From: Agrococcus casei LMG 22410
GTDB lineage: Bacteria; Actinomycetota; Actinomycetes; Actinomycetales; Microbacteriaceae
Direction of reading: 5' to 3'
DNA length: 64,000 nt
Assembly (NCBI RefSeq): GCF_900163565.1
Contig: NZ_FUHU01000043.1
Location: forward strand, 1-64,000
A program made the translations under genes and the position numbers. The notes beneath the pieces were generated by a model. It was not told the origin of the DNA, ran no database searches, and saw nothing but the letters and a program-made list of their open reading frames with translations. Below, one piece after another: positions 1 through 8,661 of this stretch. Within the stretch, counting starts at the first letter, position 1, and the number at the start of each line of letters is the position of its first letter.

Positions 1-1003
1 CCGCAACCGCGGCCTGATCCACAAAGAGACCGTCTACAAAACTTGACACAGCCCATGCTCCGTAGTTCGAGCCGATTACAGTCTTGCCGTCATAGGCGAG
101 CGCAAGCCCATCGAGCTCCACCGTGTCGCCTTCCTTCGGCAGGCCGACGAACACCACGCGGCCGCCTGCACGAACCAGCGAGGGCAGCTGTGCCATGGTC
201 CGCGACCGGCCGATCGCCTCGAATGCGACATCGGCTCCGCCGTCGGTGAGCGCTGCGATCTGCTCAGCCGCATCAGCGCCGCTCTCGAGCGCATGCGTCG
301 CACCCGCCCCGAGTGCCAGCGCGCGCTTCTCATCTGAGATGTCGAGCGCGATGATCGGATTCGCTCCTGCGAGCTTCAGCGCATGGATGATCGACGTGCC
401 CACGCCGCCCGCTCCGACCACGACAGCAGCCTCGCCAGCGACGACACTCGCGTTGTTGACGACCGCGCCGTACGCGGTGCCGACCGAGCATCCGATCAGA
501 CTGGCGACGTCGAACGGCACTCGCTCGTCGATGCGAATGGCCGCGAACTCCGGCACCACGATCGCCTCGCTCATCGCACCGACTGCGAGATACGGATAGG
601 CGGGCGAGCCATCCGCAGTCGACCAGCGTGTGGTGCCGTCCGGCAGCAGCGAGTCGTTCGACTTCGCACGAGAGCACGCCCATGGCTTGCCGCTGACACA
701 GTCGCCACAGCGCTGACACCCCTGGTGCCATGCGACCACGACGTGATCGCCCACCGCAAGGCTCTGCACTCCGACGCCCACCGCATCCACGACTCCCGCT
801 GCCTCGTGTCCCATGACCGCAGGGAGCGGAACCTGCCATTCACCGTCGATCACGTGGCGATCCGAGCCGCAGACACCCGCGGCCCGCACGCTGATGCGCA
901 CTTCGCCGGTCTCGGGCTCTGCAAGCTGGAGCTGCTCGATGGCAAGCCGGTCGCCGTCATTCCCGCGGAAGACAGCAGCGCGCACGGTTGTGGACACAGT
1001 CAT
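1..1003 (-). CDS. Zinc-dependent alcohol dehydrogenase, 3' end cut by the window
   Basis: Medium-chain dehydrogenase/reductase of the zinc alcohol dehydrogenase type, oxidising an alcohol or polyol with NAD(P)+. ATG at 1003 is preceded by GAAGGAA and overlaps the upstream permease stop as ATGA. Seen in the translation: GVCGSD with the catalytic-zinc Cys45, GHE at 66-67, the structural-zinc cysteines 96, 99, 102 and 110 (CQRCGDC...C), and a Rossmann motif GAGGVG near residue 180. The frame is open to base 1, so at least 334 residues are present and only the C-terminus is missing. It is the third gene of an operon with a 56-residue membrane protein and an NCS1 permease, so its substrate may come from the imported compound; that is inference. 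Confidence 0.9.
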   Translation of the reverse strand, partial: MTVSTTVRAAVFRGNDGDRLAIEQLQLAEPETGEVRISVRAAGVCGSDRHVIDGEWQVPLPAVMGHEAAGVVDAVGVGVQSLAVGDHVVVAWHQGCQRCGDCVSGKPWACSRAKSNDSLLPDGTTRWSTADGSPAYPYLAVGAMSEAIVVPEFAAIRIDERVPFDVASLIGCSVGTAYGAVVNNASVVAGEAAVVVGAGGVGTSIIHALKLAGANPIIALDISDEKRALALGAGATHALESGADAAEQIAALTDGGADVAFEAIGRSRTMAQLPSLVRAGGRVVFVGLPKEGDTVELDGLALAYDGKTVIGSNYGAWAVSSFVDGLFVDQAAVA

Positions 1004-2460
1004 TTCCTTCCGGCCGCGGCGAACATGTCGGGCACGCCGTAGGCCCCATCGCCGCGGCGAACATAGAGCAGCCAGTTGAGCACGAGGTACAGCACCATGG
1101 CGAGGGCTGTCGCGGGCAGCGTGGCCGTCGTGTACTGGAACAGCGGCAGGGTCTCGAGCGTGATCGGGTTGTAGATCCAGAGGTAGAACGCTGCCGATAC
1201 AGCCACCGACACGAGCGCCGCGATATTGACACCGCCGGTGAAGCGCATCGGGTCGTCCTTGCCCTCGGTGTAGAGCGCGCGCAGCGGCACGCGCTGCTTG
1301 CGCAGGATGAAGTAGTCAGCGATGATCACGCCGCAGAGCGCCGCAATGAAGGCTCCCGAGAGCAGCACGAAGGTCATGAACTGCTCGTACATGAACGCCG
1401 GGAAGAAGCTCAGGATCGCCGGCAGCACCAGGAACCCGGCGCAGATGTGCTTCCACTTGACCTTCGCCAGTGCCCTTCCGCTTGTCTGCTTCACCGCCAG
1501 CACGGTCGAGTATGCGATCGAGGCCATGCTCGTCACATTGGCGAAGCCGACGAACAGCAGTGTCAGTATGCCGAGGATCGGTCCGCCCAGCGGCACCATC
1601 CACACGGTCGGGTCGGGGTCGCCGAGCATGAGGCCTGCGGCCATGCCGACGATCTGCGCCAGCACGGTGCCGATGAACAGCCCGCCCCACGAAGCCCACA
1701 CTGCGGCGCGAGGACCGCGGGTCAGCCTGGCGAGGGTGCCCATGACGGGCCACCACGAGAGTCCAGCGCCGAGGTTGAACTCGACGGCCATCATGAAGTT
1801 GAGCTGCTCGTCTTCGAACGGTGCGACCGGAGGCGCTGCGAGCAGGTCTGCCCACGAGTTCTGCGACATGAGCATGACCATCATGAAGCCGACGACGACG
1901 ATGAGGCCTGGTGCGACGAAGCGGTTGAGCTTGCTGATCGTGACGGGACCGCGCGAGAGCACGATCCAGCCGATCAGGATCGCCAGTAGTGCGAACACTG
2001 TGACGATGGGGCCGTAGGTGTCGAAGCCGGTGCCGAATGCCTGGTTCGAGATCTCGGTGAACGCTCGCCCGAACAGCACACCGAGCAGCGAGGTCCACCC
2101 CATCTCGGTCAGCAGCACGATTGTGAACACGACGATGCCGACGCCCACGATGCCGAACACAGACTTGAGTGCCCGGTACTGCTCGACGCCGATGCGCTGG
2201 CTGAGCACGACGCTGCCGAATGCCATGATGGCGAGGCCGATGCTGTTGCCGATGAGCATTGTGGCGATGCCGTCGGTGAATCCGACCAGCAGCACCGTCG
2301 ACCCGCCCGTCAGGAACGCCCAAGTGGCGATCGCGAGGCTGATGGTCACCCAGCTGAAGTCACCGGCACCCCAGACTCGCTCCTTCTTGGTGAGCGGGAG
2401 TGCGCCGTAGGTCGCCTCTTCGGCGACGGCGGCTTCTACGCTCTTCTTCGATGCGCTCAC
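1000..2460 (-). CDS. NCS1-family permease (purine/cytosine/allantoin/hydantoin type)
   Basis: Integral membrane symporter of the nucleobase:cation symporter-1 family, importing a nucleobase or related heterocycle. The 486 residues contain about twelve hydrophobic segments, and the early region (WGAGDFSWVTISLA) has the NCS1 look. The start is uncertain. GTG at 2460 overlaps the stop of the upstream small gene as GTGA, matching the coupling used throughout this window; an ATG at 2478 would add six residues but has no ribosome-binding site. The stop overlaps the ATG of the alcohol dehydrogenase. Substrate is unknown; the divergent Lrp-type regulator and nitrilase-like hydrolase nearby suggest a nitrogen compound. 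Confidence 0.88.
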   Translation of the reverse strand: MSASKKSVEAAVAEEATYGALPLTKKERVWGAGDFSWVTISLAIATWAFLTGGSTVLLVGFTDGIATMLIGNSIGLAIMAFGSVVLSQRIGVEQYRALKSVFGIVGVGIVVFTIVLLTEMGWTSLLGVLFGRAFTEISNQAFGTGFDTYGPIVTVFALLAILIGWIVLSRGPVTISKLNRFVAPGLIVVVGFMMVMLMSQNSWADLLAAPPVAPFEDEQLNFMMAVEFNLGAGLSWWPVMGTLARLTRGPRAAVWASWGGLFIGTVLAQIVGMAAGLMLGDPDPTVWMVPLGGPILGILTLLFVGFANVTSMASIAYSTVLAVKQTSGRALAKVKWKHICAGFLVLPAILSFFPAFMYEQFMTFVLLSGAFIAALCGVIIADYFILRKQRVPLRALYTEGKDDPMRFTGGVNIAALVSVAVSAAFYLWIYNPITLETLPLFQYTTATLPATALAMVLYLVLNWLLYVRRGDGAYGVPDMFAAAGRK

Positions 2461-2627
2461 AGTGCCGACACCGCCCATGATGCGCCAGCGATGACGGCGA
2501 CGGCCGCCAGGAACACCGCGATGGTGCGCCCGCCGAGTGCTGCATGAATGGCATCATTGGCCTCTTCCGCCTCGATCTCGACGAGACGGCGTTCGAGCTC
2601 TTGATCGAGCTCCGTGTTCTGACTCAT
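2457..2627 (-). CDS. Small single-pass membrane protein, 56 aa, coupled to the NCS1 permease
   Basis: ATG at 2627 follows an AGGAGG ribosome-binding site (plus-strand cctcct at 2635-2640). Residues 1-30 are acidic and probably helical (MSQNTELDQELERRLVEIE). Residues 34-54 form one transmembrane helix ending WAVSAL. The TGA overlaps the GTG of the permease. I do not recognise the family. Position and coupling suggest an accessory subunit, stability factor or assembly partner of the permease. Codon use and the strong ribosome-binding site argue that it is a real gene. Confidence 0.75.
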   Translation of the reverse strand: MSQNTELDQELERRLVEIEAEEANDAIHAALGGRTIAVFLAAVAVIAGASWAVSAL

Positions 2628-2749
2628 GGACAGACCTCCTTGTGCATCCGAACTGCTGCGGCTTCAGACGGCCGAAACTGTCCCACAGCCTAGGCGCACG
2701 TGCAGGCTCGTGAATGCAGATCCGCATAGCTGTATCCAGTGTGCCAACT

Positions 2750-2820
2750 TTCTGTGCAGAAGAAGTGCATCTCATGATTAAACCGCACTACACTGGTATC
2801 GGATGATGTGTTTCTGCACA
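2750..2820. promoter_or_regulatory. Divergent control region with an inverted repeat, possible Lrp operator
   Basis: The 220-bp gap between the permease operon and the Lrp-type regulator contains TTCTGTGCAGAA (2750-2761), itself a dyad. A distal inverted copy pairs TGTGCAGAA (2753-2761) exactly with TTCTGCACA (2812-2820). The second arm also lies inside TGTGTTTCTGCACA (2807-2820). Two related sites about 59 bp apart between divergent genes suit an oligomeric Lrp-family regulator. No convincing -35/-10 pair was assigned. Confidence 0.45.
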
Positions 2821-2847
2821 TTCGATTGGATCGAGTTTCGGAGAGCC

Positions 2848-3807
2848 ATGCAGCCACACAGTGAGACAGACGAGCTTCGCAGCCGAATCCTGCGCGAACT
2901 GCGCGAGAACGCCCGCGAGAGCTACTCGGCAATTGCAACCAGACTCGGCATCACCAGACGCATCGTGACCCAGGTCGTGCAAGAGGCGCTGCAGCTGGGC
3001 GAGCTGCGCATCACGACATCGATCAGCTCAGACCTGCTGGGCCTTGAGCGCTTCGCCTATCTCAAGCTCACGGTCGACGGCATCATGGAGCCTGTGCGCG
3101 CCGCACTGCTCGCGATGCCCGAGACGACCTTCGTGGCCGACATCACCGGCCGATACTCGATCGACGCCGAGATCCGCGTGGGCGCCGACCCGCACCTCCG
3201 AAATGCTGTCGACGAGATTCGAGCACTGCCGGGTGTGCAGTCGCTCACGATGCACCTCTACGAGAGCATTGAGATCAACCTCTACTCACCGCTGCGCACT
3301 GGCCAGGGCGGCTTCGTCATCGACGAGGCCGACCGTGCGATTGTGCAGCACCTGCAACAGGATGGTCGGGCATCGTTCCGCGAGCTCGGTGTTGCTGCCG
3401 GAATCTCGCCGAGTGGTGCGCGGCTCCGATTCGAGCGGCTGACCGCAAACGATGCAGTGAAGGTCGTCGGGATTCCGTCACGTCGCAACAAGACTGATTT
3501 TCCGTCGCTGGGGGTGGGCATTCAGGCTCGCCATTCGCTCGAGCGAACTCTTGAGCGCGTTCGCGAACTGAACCCCGAGTTTCTCGCTGTCACGATCGGC
3601 GACTACGACATGATCGCGACGCTCACTGCAGACAGCTACGAAGAGCTCATCGCAGTGACCGACCGGTTGCGCGAACTCGACGAAGTCGCCGCGTTCGAGA
3701 CGTGGTCGAACCTGCGAATTCTCAAGGAGCAGTACGGCGAGGGAGATCGGATTCGCGCCACGCCGCGTACACGTCGGCGCGGCGGTCGCGCAGATAGTTC
3801 GAGCTGA
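2848..3807 (+). CDS. Lrp/AsnC-family regulator with duplicated halves
   Basis: Transcription factor of 319 residues, about twice a canonical Lrp. Residues 8-60 form one AsnC-type winged HTH (DELRSRILRELRENARESYS) followed by a RAM-like sensing region. A second HTH begins near residue 165 (DEADRAIVQHLQQDGRASF) with a second sensing half. ATG at 2848 follows GGAGAGCC; the upstream in-frame ATG at 2803 lacks a site. It is divergent from the permease operon, which it probably controls. Its last 86 bp overlap the 3' end of the convergent hydrolase gene. The C-terminus (RTRRRGGRADSSS) is basic and low-complexity, as expected of a tail shaped by the antisense gene. Confidence 0.9.
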   Translation: MQPHSETDELRSRILRELRENARESYSAIATRLGITRRIVTQVVQEALQLGELRITTSISSDLLGLERFAYLKLTVDGIMEPVRAALLAMPETTFVADITGRYSIDAEIRVGADPHLRNAVDEIRALPGVQSLTMHLYESIEINLYSPLRTGQGGFVIDEADRAIVQHLQQDGRASFRELGVAAGISPSGARLRFERLTANDAVKVVGIPSRRNKTDFPSLGVGIQARHSLERTLERVRELNPEFLAVTIGDYDMIATLTADSYEELIAVTDRLRELDEVAAFETWSNLRILKEQYGEGDRIRATPRTRRRGGRADSSS

Positions 3808-4543
3808 GGCCAGGCACGCTCGCGGGCTCAGGCAGGTCGACCATCAGCAGCTCGGGCGCATCGGCCGCCTTGCCGAGCACCGAACCGTCCCAGGAGGCGA
3901 CGACGCTGCGACCCGTGAAGCGCTCGGGGTCCGTCTCTGGCCGTGCATGGTCTGCATAGGCGACGACGATGCCGTTCTCGGCAGCTCTCGTCGGAACGAT
4001 CAGATCAGACACGTAGTGCGCATCGTCGTCGATGGCGGTCGGCACGAGCACGAGGTTGGCGCCGTGGCTTGCGAGCATCCGAGTCGGCTCAGCGAACTCG
4101 ATGTCGTAGCAGATCTGGAATGCGACATTCCAGCCGTTCCACTCGGCGATCTCGGGTGCGTCTGACGCCGCGACGAATGTCGCCTTCTCGTCCTCGCCCC
4201 AGAGGTGCACTTTGTCGTAGCGCAGCACCTCGCTGCCGTCGTGAGCCCAGAGACCCGCTGAGATTGTGGCTGTTCCGTCTTCGCGCAGCAGCGGAAAGCT
4301 TGCGGCGATCGCGATCTCGGTGTCGCTCGCGAGAGCCTGCAGCTTCTGCTCGGTCTCACTGTCGCCTCCTGCGGCGAGCCAGCTGCGCAGCTCGACCGGT
4401 GCGTAGCCCGAGACGAAGAGCTCCGGTGTCAGCAGCAGTGCTGCGCCGTCAGCCTCTGCCTTGATCGCGCCCTGACGGATCGTCTCAAGGTTGGCGTCGA
4501 TGTCGGCCGTGATGGCGTCTGCCTGCAGCAGTGCGATCTTCAT
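3722..4543 (-). CDS. Carbon-nitrogen hydrolase, nitrilase superfamily
   Basis: Cytoplasmic amidohydrolase of 273 residues hydrolysing a non-peptide C-N bond. The Glu-Lys-Cys triad is visible: Glu41 in TPELFVSGY, Lys111 in RYDKVHLWGE and Cys145 in FQICYDIEFAEP. Length fits the amidase-like branch rather than true nitrilases, which usually exceed 300 residues. ATG at 4543 is preceded by GGAAGAGGAG. The 3' end overlaps the convergent regulator by 86 bp. The nearby NCS1 permease and Lrp-type regulator suggest nitrogen scavenging; the substrate cannot be read from the sequence. Confidence 0.9.
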   Translation of the reverse strand: MKIALLQADAITADIDANLETIRQGAIKAEADGAALLLTPELFVSGYAPVELRSWLAAGGDSETEQKLQALASDTEIAIAASFPLLREDGTATISAGLWAHDGSEVLRYDKVHLWGEDEKATFVAASDAPEIAEWNGWNVAFQICYDIEFAEPTRMLASHGANLVLVPTAIDDDAHYVSDLIVPTRAAENGIVVAYADHARPETDPERFTGRSVVASWDGSVLGKAADAPELLMVDLPEPASVPGLSSNYLRDRRADVYAAWRESDLPRRTAP

Positions 4544-4570
4544 GATTTCGCTCCTCTTCCCGACCAGAGC

Positions 4571-5839
4571 CTAGAGCGTGTCGGGCCCGCCGACCATTTC
4601 AGCCACCGATCGAAGGCCGAGGCCGCCTGCCTCAGTGCCGACAAGCTTCTCGTGCTGCTCGGCCGTGACCGGTGCGAAATGGTACATGTCAGAGTCGGGG
4701 TCGAGCATCAGCAGTCTCAGCCCCACTTGGTGCAGACCGGCGTCGGCCTGCTGCAGCAGCCTGCCCACGGGATCGGTGCTCTGCGCCTCGATGCCGTCGT
4801 GCAGGTGGGGTGCAGGCAGACCGAGGTTCTCGCATGCCCGAATCACACTCGCGAACACCTGACCCGGGTCGTCTTCACCGCCGGCATCGCACCAGCCGAT
4901 CGTCTCGGGACTCGGATGCGCACCTGCGTCGAGCAGCAGCTGCCCGTCGTCAGCGTTGTCGCCGAACCGCTCTCGCGCATCCGCGAGCACTCTTCTGCCC
5001 TCTTCGTTCAGCACGGCCTCTGCGAGCCTGTCGATGAACTGCTCGTCCTGCGCCTCTTGCAGCCCCTCTTCGAAGGCGCTGAGGATCGTCATCTGTGCGC
5101 TGATGGGCCTGCTCATGAACAGCGACATGGTGGCTGTTCCGATCTCTGCCTTGTCGGCGCTCCAGATCGCTTCGAGCCCGGCGGCACGGGCGGCTGCGGG
5201 TACAGCGACGAGTGCCATGACGGTGTCATCCTCGCTGAGCACTGCCGACAGCGGCACGCGGAGCCCGCCAGTGTCGGAGATCACTTCGAACAAGCGCTTC
5301 AGCTTCGGGGCGGATTCGCTGCGGAGCGAACGAGGCCGCTCTTCAATGAGGCCGACGACCAGCATGGCCTGTGAGGATCCGACCAGTTCGTGCAGAGCCT
5401 GCGCGATCCGCTGCCGAGCCGGAACATAGACGTTGCGAAGGTCACCTGCGAGCACTCCGACGCTATCGCTCCACGGAACCCACACGCTGCCGGCGATCCG
5501 CAGTCCCTCGCGAGACACCGAGATGTAGGTCGGGTTGGCTCGCGCTGCAGCCAGCCGCGATCTGATCCGCCGAATGTACAGCGCCATGAGCAGCAGCAAC
5601 CCGATCAGGATGCCGAGCAGCACGTACGTGAACGTGCGACCGAACTCAGTGAAGATGATCCAGACGAGCAGCACCGAGCATGCCGCTGCCACGACCAGTG
5701 TTGCCGCGAATCCGAACGTGTTTCCTCGCAGCTTGCTCTGCAACCGCTGCTGATCGACCGGCACATCGACCTGTAGGCCGTTCATCATTGCCTCATGCCA
5801 TTCTGCATGGCTGGGAGGGTATCCGTGCGGCTGGGTCAT
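4571..5839 (-). CDS. Membrane protein of unknown function, 422 aa
   Basis: I do not recognise this protein firmly. ATG at 5839 follows CAGGAGCTCAC. The N-terminal 40 residues are cytoplasmic-like, followed by two transmembrane helices (about 41-62 and 68-89). A region with a PH-like feel follows (YISVSREGLRI...WVPWSDSVGVL). The C-terminal half is soluble and acidic, ending with LDPDSDMYHFAPVT and a final hydrophobic motif. It lies 27 bp upstream of the nitrilase-like gene in the same direction, so the two may be cotranscribed. Confidence 0.8.
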   Translation of the reverse strand: MTQPHGYPPSHAEWHEAMMNGLQVDVPVDQQRLQSKLRGNTFGFAATLVVAAACSVLLVWIIFTEFGRTFTYVLLGILIGLLLLMALYIRRIRSRLAAARANPTYISVSREGLRIAGSVWVPWSDSVGVLAGDLRNVYVPARQRIAQALHELVGSSQAMLVVGLIEERPRSLRSESAPKLKRLFEVISDTGGLRVPLSAVLSEDDTVMALVAVPAAARAAGLEAIWSADKAEIGTATMSLFMSRPISAQMTILSAFEEGLQEAQDEQFIDRLAEAVLNEEGRRVLADARERFGDNADDGQLLLDAGAHPSPETIGWCDAGGEDDPGQVFASVIRACENLGLPAPHLHDGIEAQSTDPVGRLLQQADAGLHQVGLRLLMLDPDSDMYHFAPVTAEQHEKLVGTEAGGLGLRSVAEMVGGPDTL

Positions 5840-5909
5840 GTGAGCTCCTGTCACTGCAGCACCGCGGCCAGCGCGCGCCAGTAGTCTCGAGTGTAATTGG
5901 AGGGCAACG

Positions 5910-6215
5910 ATGACCAACACCACCCCGCTTCCCGAGCGCAGCCAGATCGACGCAAGGCCCGCTGCTGGTCACGAGAGCACTGCAGCTGTCGCGATGGCAT
6001 CGGCCAAGCAGGTTCGCGAGTTCACTGGCCAGGCGATCGGCGGCGTCGCACCCATCGGCCACCCGGCTCCTGTGCGCACGGTCATCGATGCAGCGTTGCG
6101 CGACTACGAGACGCTGTGGGCAGCGGCTGGCACCCCCAACACCGTCATGCCGCTCACGTTCGAGCAGCTCGTGCAGCTCACTGACGGCACCGTCATCGCG
6201 GTAGCCGCCGACTGA
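5910..6215 (+). CDS. N-terminally shortened YbaK/ProX-like (aminoacyl-tRNA deacylase) protein
   Basis: The 101 residues match only the C-terminal part of the YbaK/EbsC editing domain: VREFTGQAIGGVAPIGH, then DYETLWAAAGTPNTVMPL and LVQLTDGTVIAV. Full YbaK proteins have about 90 more N-terminal residues that build the sheet and carry the catalytic lysine region. Here they are replaced by about 33 residues without similarity I can see. The start is a good ATG after GGAGGGCAACG, and no in-frame coding lies between it and the divergent gene at 5839. It is either a decayed editing enzyme or a half-domain with a new role. Translation is likely; deacylase activity is doubtful. Confidence 0.7.
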   Translation: MTNTTPLPERSQIDARPAAGHESTAAVAMASAKQVREFTGQAIGGVAPIGHPAPVRTVIDAALRDYETLWAAAGTPNTVMPLTFEQLVQLTDGTVIAVAAD

Positions 6216-6228
6216 CCGTCACGGTCAG
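6212..6228. terminator. Short inverted repeat at a convergent gene end
   Basis: CTGACCGTCACGGTCAG is an exact inverted repeat between the YbaK fragment and the convergent acyl-CoA dehydrogenase, overlapping the YbaK stop. It can form a 6-bp stem with a 5-nt loop. No T-tract follows, so termination is only a possibility. Confidence 0.3.
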
Positions 6229-6229
6229 C

Positions 6230-7411
6230 TCAGTCGTCGAGCAGCGCAGCCGCGAACATCGGGCGAGCAGCGTCTTCGCTCGGCGGGTGGAACAGCCCCG
6301 CAGTCGCATCGCGGAAGATGCGGCTCATCTCGTGGCTGTTCGAGAATCCGCTGCCGCCTGAGCACGCCAGCGCAGCCTCAGCCGTGCGCCTGGCGGTCGT
6401 CGAAGCATGGATGCGCGCAGCGACGATGCGGGGCGACCATTCGGCTCCGTGGTCGATCACCTCGTCGAAGTCGCGGCAGATCGAGTCGAGCTGGGCCGGC
6501 ACTGCCAGGTACTGCATGTGGGCATCCGCCAGCCGAACACGCGCCTCGGGAACCTCGGCGAACGAAGCACCCGCCTTCGCTGACTTGCGAGCCTTCAGGC
6601 CGGCAGCACCGAGCTCGAGTGCGCGCTTGGCGACTCCTGCATAGACCGATGCGACCAGCAGCTGGAAGTTGCACGTGATCGAGAACGTCAGCAGATCGGG
6701 GTGGCGGCCGGCCGGAATCCGGCGGGCAACACGATCGGGCCGCATCCGCACGTTGTCGAGACGCGTGGCGCGGCTGTGCGACGGGCGCATGCCGACGACG
6801 TCCCACGAGTCAGAGACCGTCACGCCTTCGGCCTCACGCTCGACGAAGCCGAACACGAGGGTCGGATTCTCGGGGTCGGTCTCGTCGAGGCCGTGCGTGA
6901 TGAGGCGGGTCCAGACCGGTGACAGCGACGTGAAGATCTTGGTGCCCGTCAGCAGGTATGACCCGTCGTCTTGCGGCACTGCCTTCGAGTTCGAGCCCTG
7001 CAGCACCCAGTCATTCGAGGGCTCGCTGATGCCGAATGCGAAGATCTCGCCCGCTGCTGCCTCTTCGAAGATGTAGCCCAGCGAAGTGTCGCCGCGATCG
7101 AACATGCCGCGCACGACGCCCGTGCAGAGCAGGTGCATGTTGATCGCGAGCGCAGTGCCGGGCGCTGCGGTCGCGAGCCGCTGCTGCAGCTTCGAGACCT
7201 GCTGCAGATTCAGCCCTCCGCCGCCGAACTCAGTCGGCACGAATGCCAGCAGATAGCCGCGCTCACGCAGTTCTTCGAGGTCTTCTGTGAAGAACGCGTT
7301 GTCGCGGTCGTACACAGCGGCACGCTCGCGGAATCTCTCGAGCAGGTCGTCGGGCAGATACTGCTCGGCAAGCTCGCGGTGGCGGGTCTCTCGATCGACG
7401 GCGTCAGTCAT
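6230..7411 (-). CDS. Acyl-CoA dehydrogenase family flavoprotein
   Basis: FAD enzyme of 393 residues. The order fits the family: helical N-terminus, a FAD-binding middle with FGISEPSNDWVLQ and a beta domain (LTGTKIFTS), then a helical C-terminal domain ending in SGGSGFSNSHEMSRIFRDA. The typical catalytic Glu near the end was not identified with certainty, so it may be an atypical dehydrogenase or flavin monooxygenase of the same fold. ATG at 7411 overlaps the ketosynthase stop as ATGA. It is the last gene of a chain metN-metI-metQ-ligase-ketosynthase-dehydrogenase and probably acts on the thioester made by the two preceding enzymes. Confidence 0.85.
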   Translation of the reverse strand: MTDAVDRETRHRELAEQYLPDDLLERFRERAAVYDRDNAFFTEDLEELRERGYLLAFVPTEFGGGGLNLQQVSKLQQRLATAAPGTALAINMHLLCTGVVRGMFDRGDTSLGYIFEEAAAGEIFAFGISEPSNDWVLQGSNSKAVPQDDGSYLLTGTKIFTSLSPVWTRLITHGLDETDPENPTLVFGFVEREAEGVTVSDSWDVVGMRPSHSRATRLDNVRMRPDRVARRIPAGRHPDLLTFSITCNFQLLVASVYAGVAKRALELGAAGLKARKSAKAGASFAEVPEARVRLADAHMQYLAVPAQLDSICRDFDEVIDHGAEWSPRIVAARIHASTTARRTAEAALACSGGSGFSNSHEMSRIFRDATAGLFHPPSEDAARPMFAAALLDD

Positions 7412-8661
7412 AGTGAACCTTTCTGTGCGTGGGTGAGCAGCAGCGCTGCGTTGTGGCCTCCGAAGCCGAACGACGTCGACAACACGGTGTCGACCTGCTG
7501 CTTGCGGGCGGTGCCAGAGATGAAGTCGAGGTCGAACTCAGGCAAGTCGAGGTTGAGGGTCGGCGGCAGCAGCCCGGTGCGCAGCGACTGCACCGCGATG
7601 ACCGCTTCGACGACGCCAGATGCCCCGAGCAGATGCCCTGTCGACGACTTGGTCGCGGTGATCGGCACAGCAGCGAGCCGCTCGCCGAACACTGCCGCGA
7701 GCGCCTTCGCCTCAGCGGCATCGCCAGCGGGCGTCGAGGTGCCATGGGCGTTGATGTGGCCTACGTCGTCGGCAGTCATGCCGGCGTCGGCCAGGCCCTC
7801 GCGAACCGCCTGTGCTGCTCCGCGGCCCTCGGGATGCGGTGCGGTCGGGTGGTGTGCGTCACTCGATGACCCGAAGCCCGAGAGCACGGCTAGCGTCTCA
7901 GCGCCTCGTGCTGCGGCAGCGTCATCAGACTCGAGCAGCACTGCCGCGGCACCCTGCGACATCACGAAGCCGGATCGATTGCGATCAAAGGGCATGCTCG
8001 CGGCCTCTGGCTGCTCTTCATAGCCCGCCGCGAGCGCACGCATGTTGGCGTTCGACGAGAGGTGCACGGGGCCGAGGCAGTCTTCCATGCCGACCACGAG
8101 CACGGCGTCTGCGTACCCGTGGCGGATGCGGCGCATCCCCTCTCCGAGTGCGACTGCGCCACTGGCGCACGTTGCCGAGACTGCCTGAGCAGCACCGCGG
8201 ATGCCGTGGCGCTGGCTCAGCAGCGCTGCGGCCGAGTCGGGGGCTCCGTGCATCGACAGCGTCAGCGGCACTCCCCGTGCACCGCGGGAGTCGTAGGCAC
8301 GCGTGGCCTGCTGCATCGCGTCGACGGGACCCGAGCCGGTTGCGGCGATCACCGAGACGCGATCGGGGTTCCAGGGCAGTGCTCGAGAGGCAACGCCAGC
8401 GTGGCCGAGTGCTTCGTCGGCAGCCGCAATGGCCCAGTGCTGCACCGGGCTCACACGCTTGGCGAGCGTGCGGTCGAGAATCGTCTCGGTGTCGAATCCG
8501 CGCACCTGGCCGCCGATGCGCACCGGCAGCTGTGCGAACGCATCGCCTTCGAGCACGCGAATCGCGCTGCGCCCCTCGACAACCGACTGCCACAGCGCAT
8601 CGGCCGTGAGCCCGCTGGGAGTCACAGCACCGAGACCGGTGATCACCACCTGTCGTGTCAC
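7408..8661 (-). CDS. Beta-ketoacyl-ACP synthase, KAS II (FabF)-like
   Basis: Condensing enzyme of 417 residues, the usual FabF length. The Cys-His-His set is intact: Cys165 in SATCASGAVA, His306 in INAHGTSTP and His343 in SSTGHLLGASG. GTG at 8661 overlaps the stop of the upstream ligase. No acyl carrier protein, ketoreductase or dehydratase gene is nearby, so this is not a housekeeping fatty-acid cluster. It more likely performs one decarboxylative condensation in a dedicated pathway with the flanking ligase and dehydrogenase. Product unknown. Confidence 0.9.
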   Translation of the reverse strand: MTRQVVITGLGAVTPSGLTADALWQSVVEGRSAIRVLEGDAFAQLPVRIGGQVRGFDTETILDRTLAKRVSPVQHWAIAAADEALGHAGVASRALPWNPDRVSVIAATGSGPVDAMQQATRAYDSRGARGVPLTLSMHGAPDSAAALLSQRHGIRGAAQAVSATCASGAVALGEGMRRIRHGYADAVLVVGMEDCLGPVHLSSNANMRALAAGYEEQPEAASMPFDRNRSGFVMSQGAAAVLLESDDAAAARGAETLAVLSGFGSSSDAHHPTAPHPEGRGAAQAVREGLADAGMTADDVGHINAHGTSTPAGDAAEAKALAAVFGERLAAVPITATKSSTGHLLGASGVVEAVIAVQSLRTGLLPPTLNLDLPEFDLDFISGTARKQQVDTVLSTSFGFGGHNAALLLTHAQKGSL

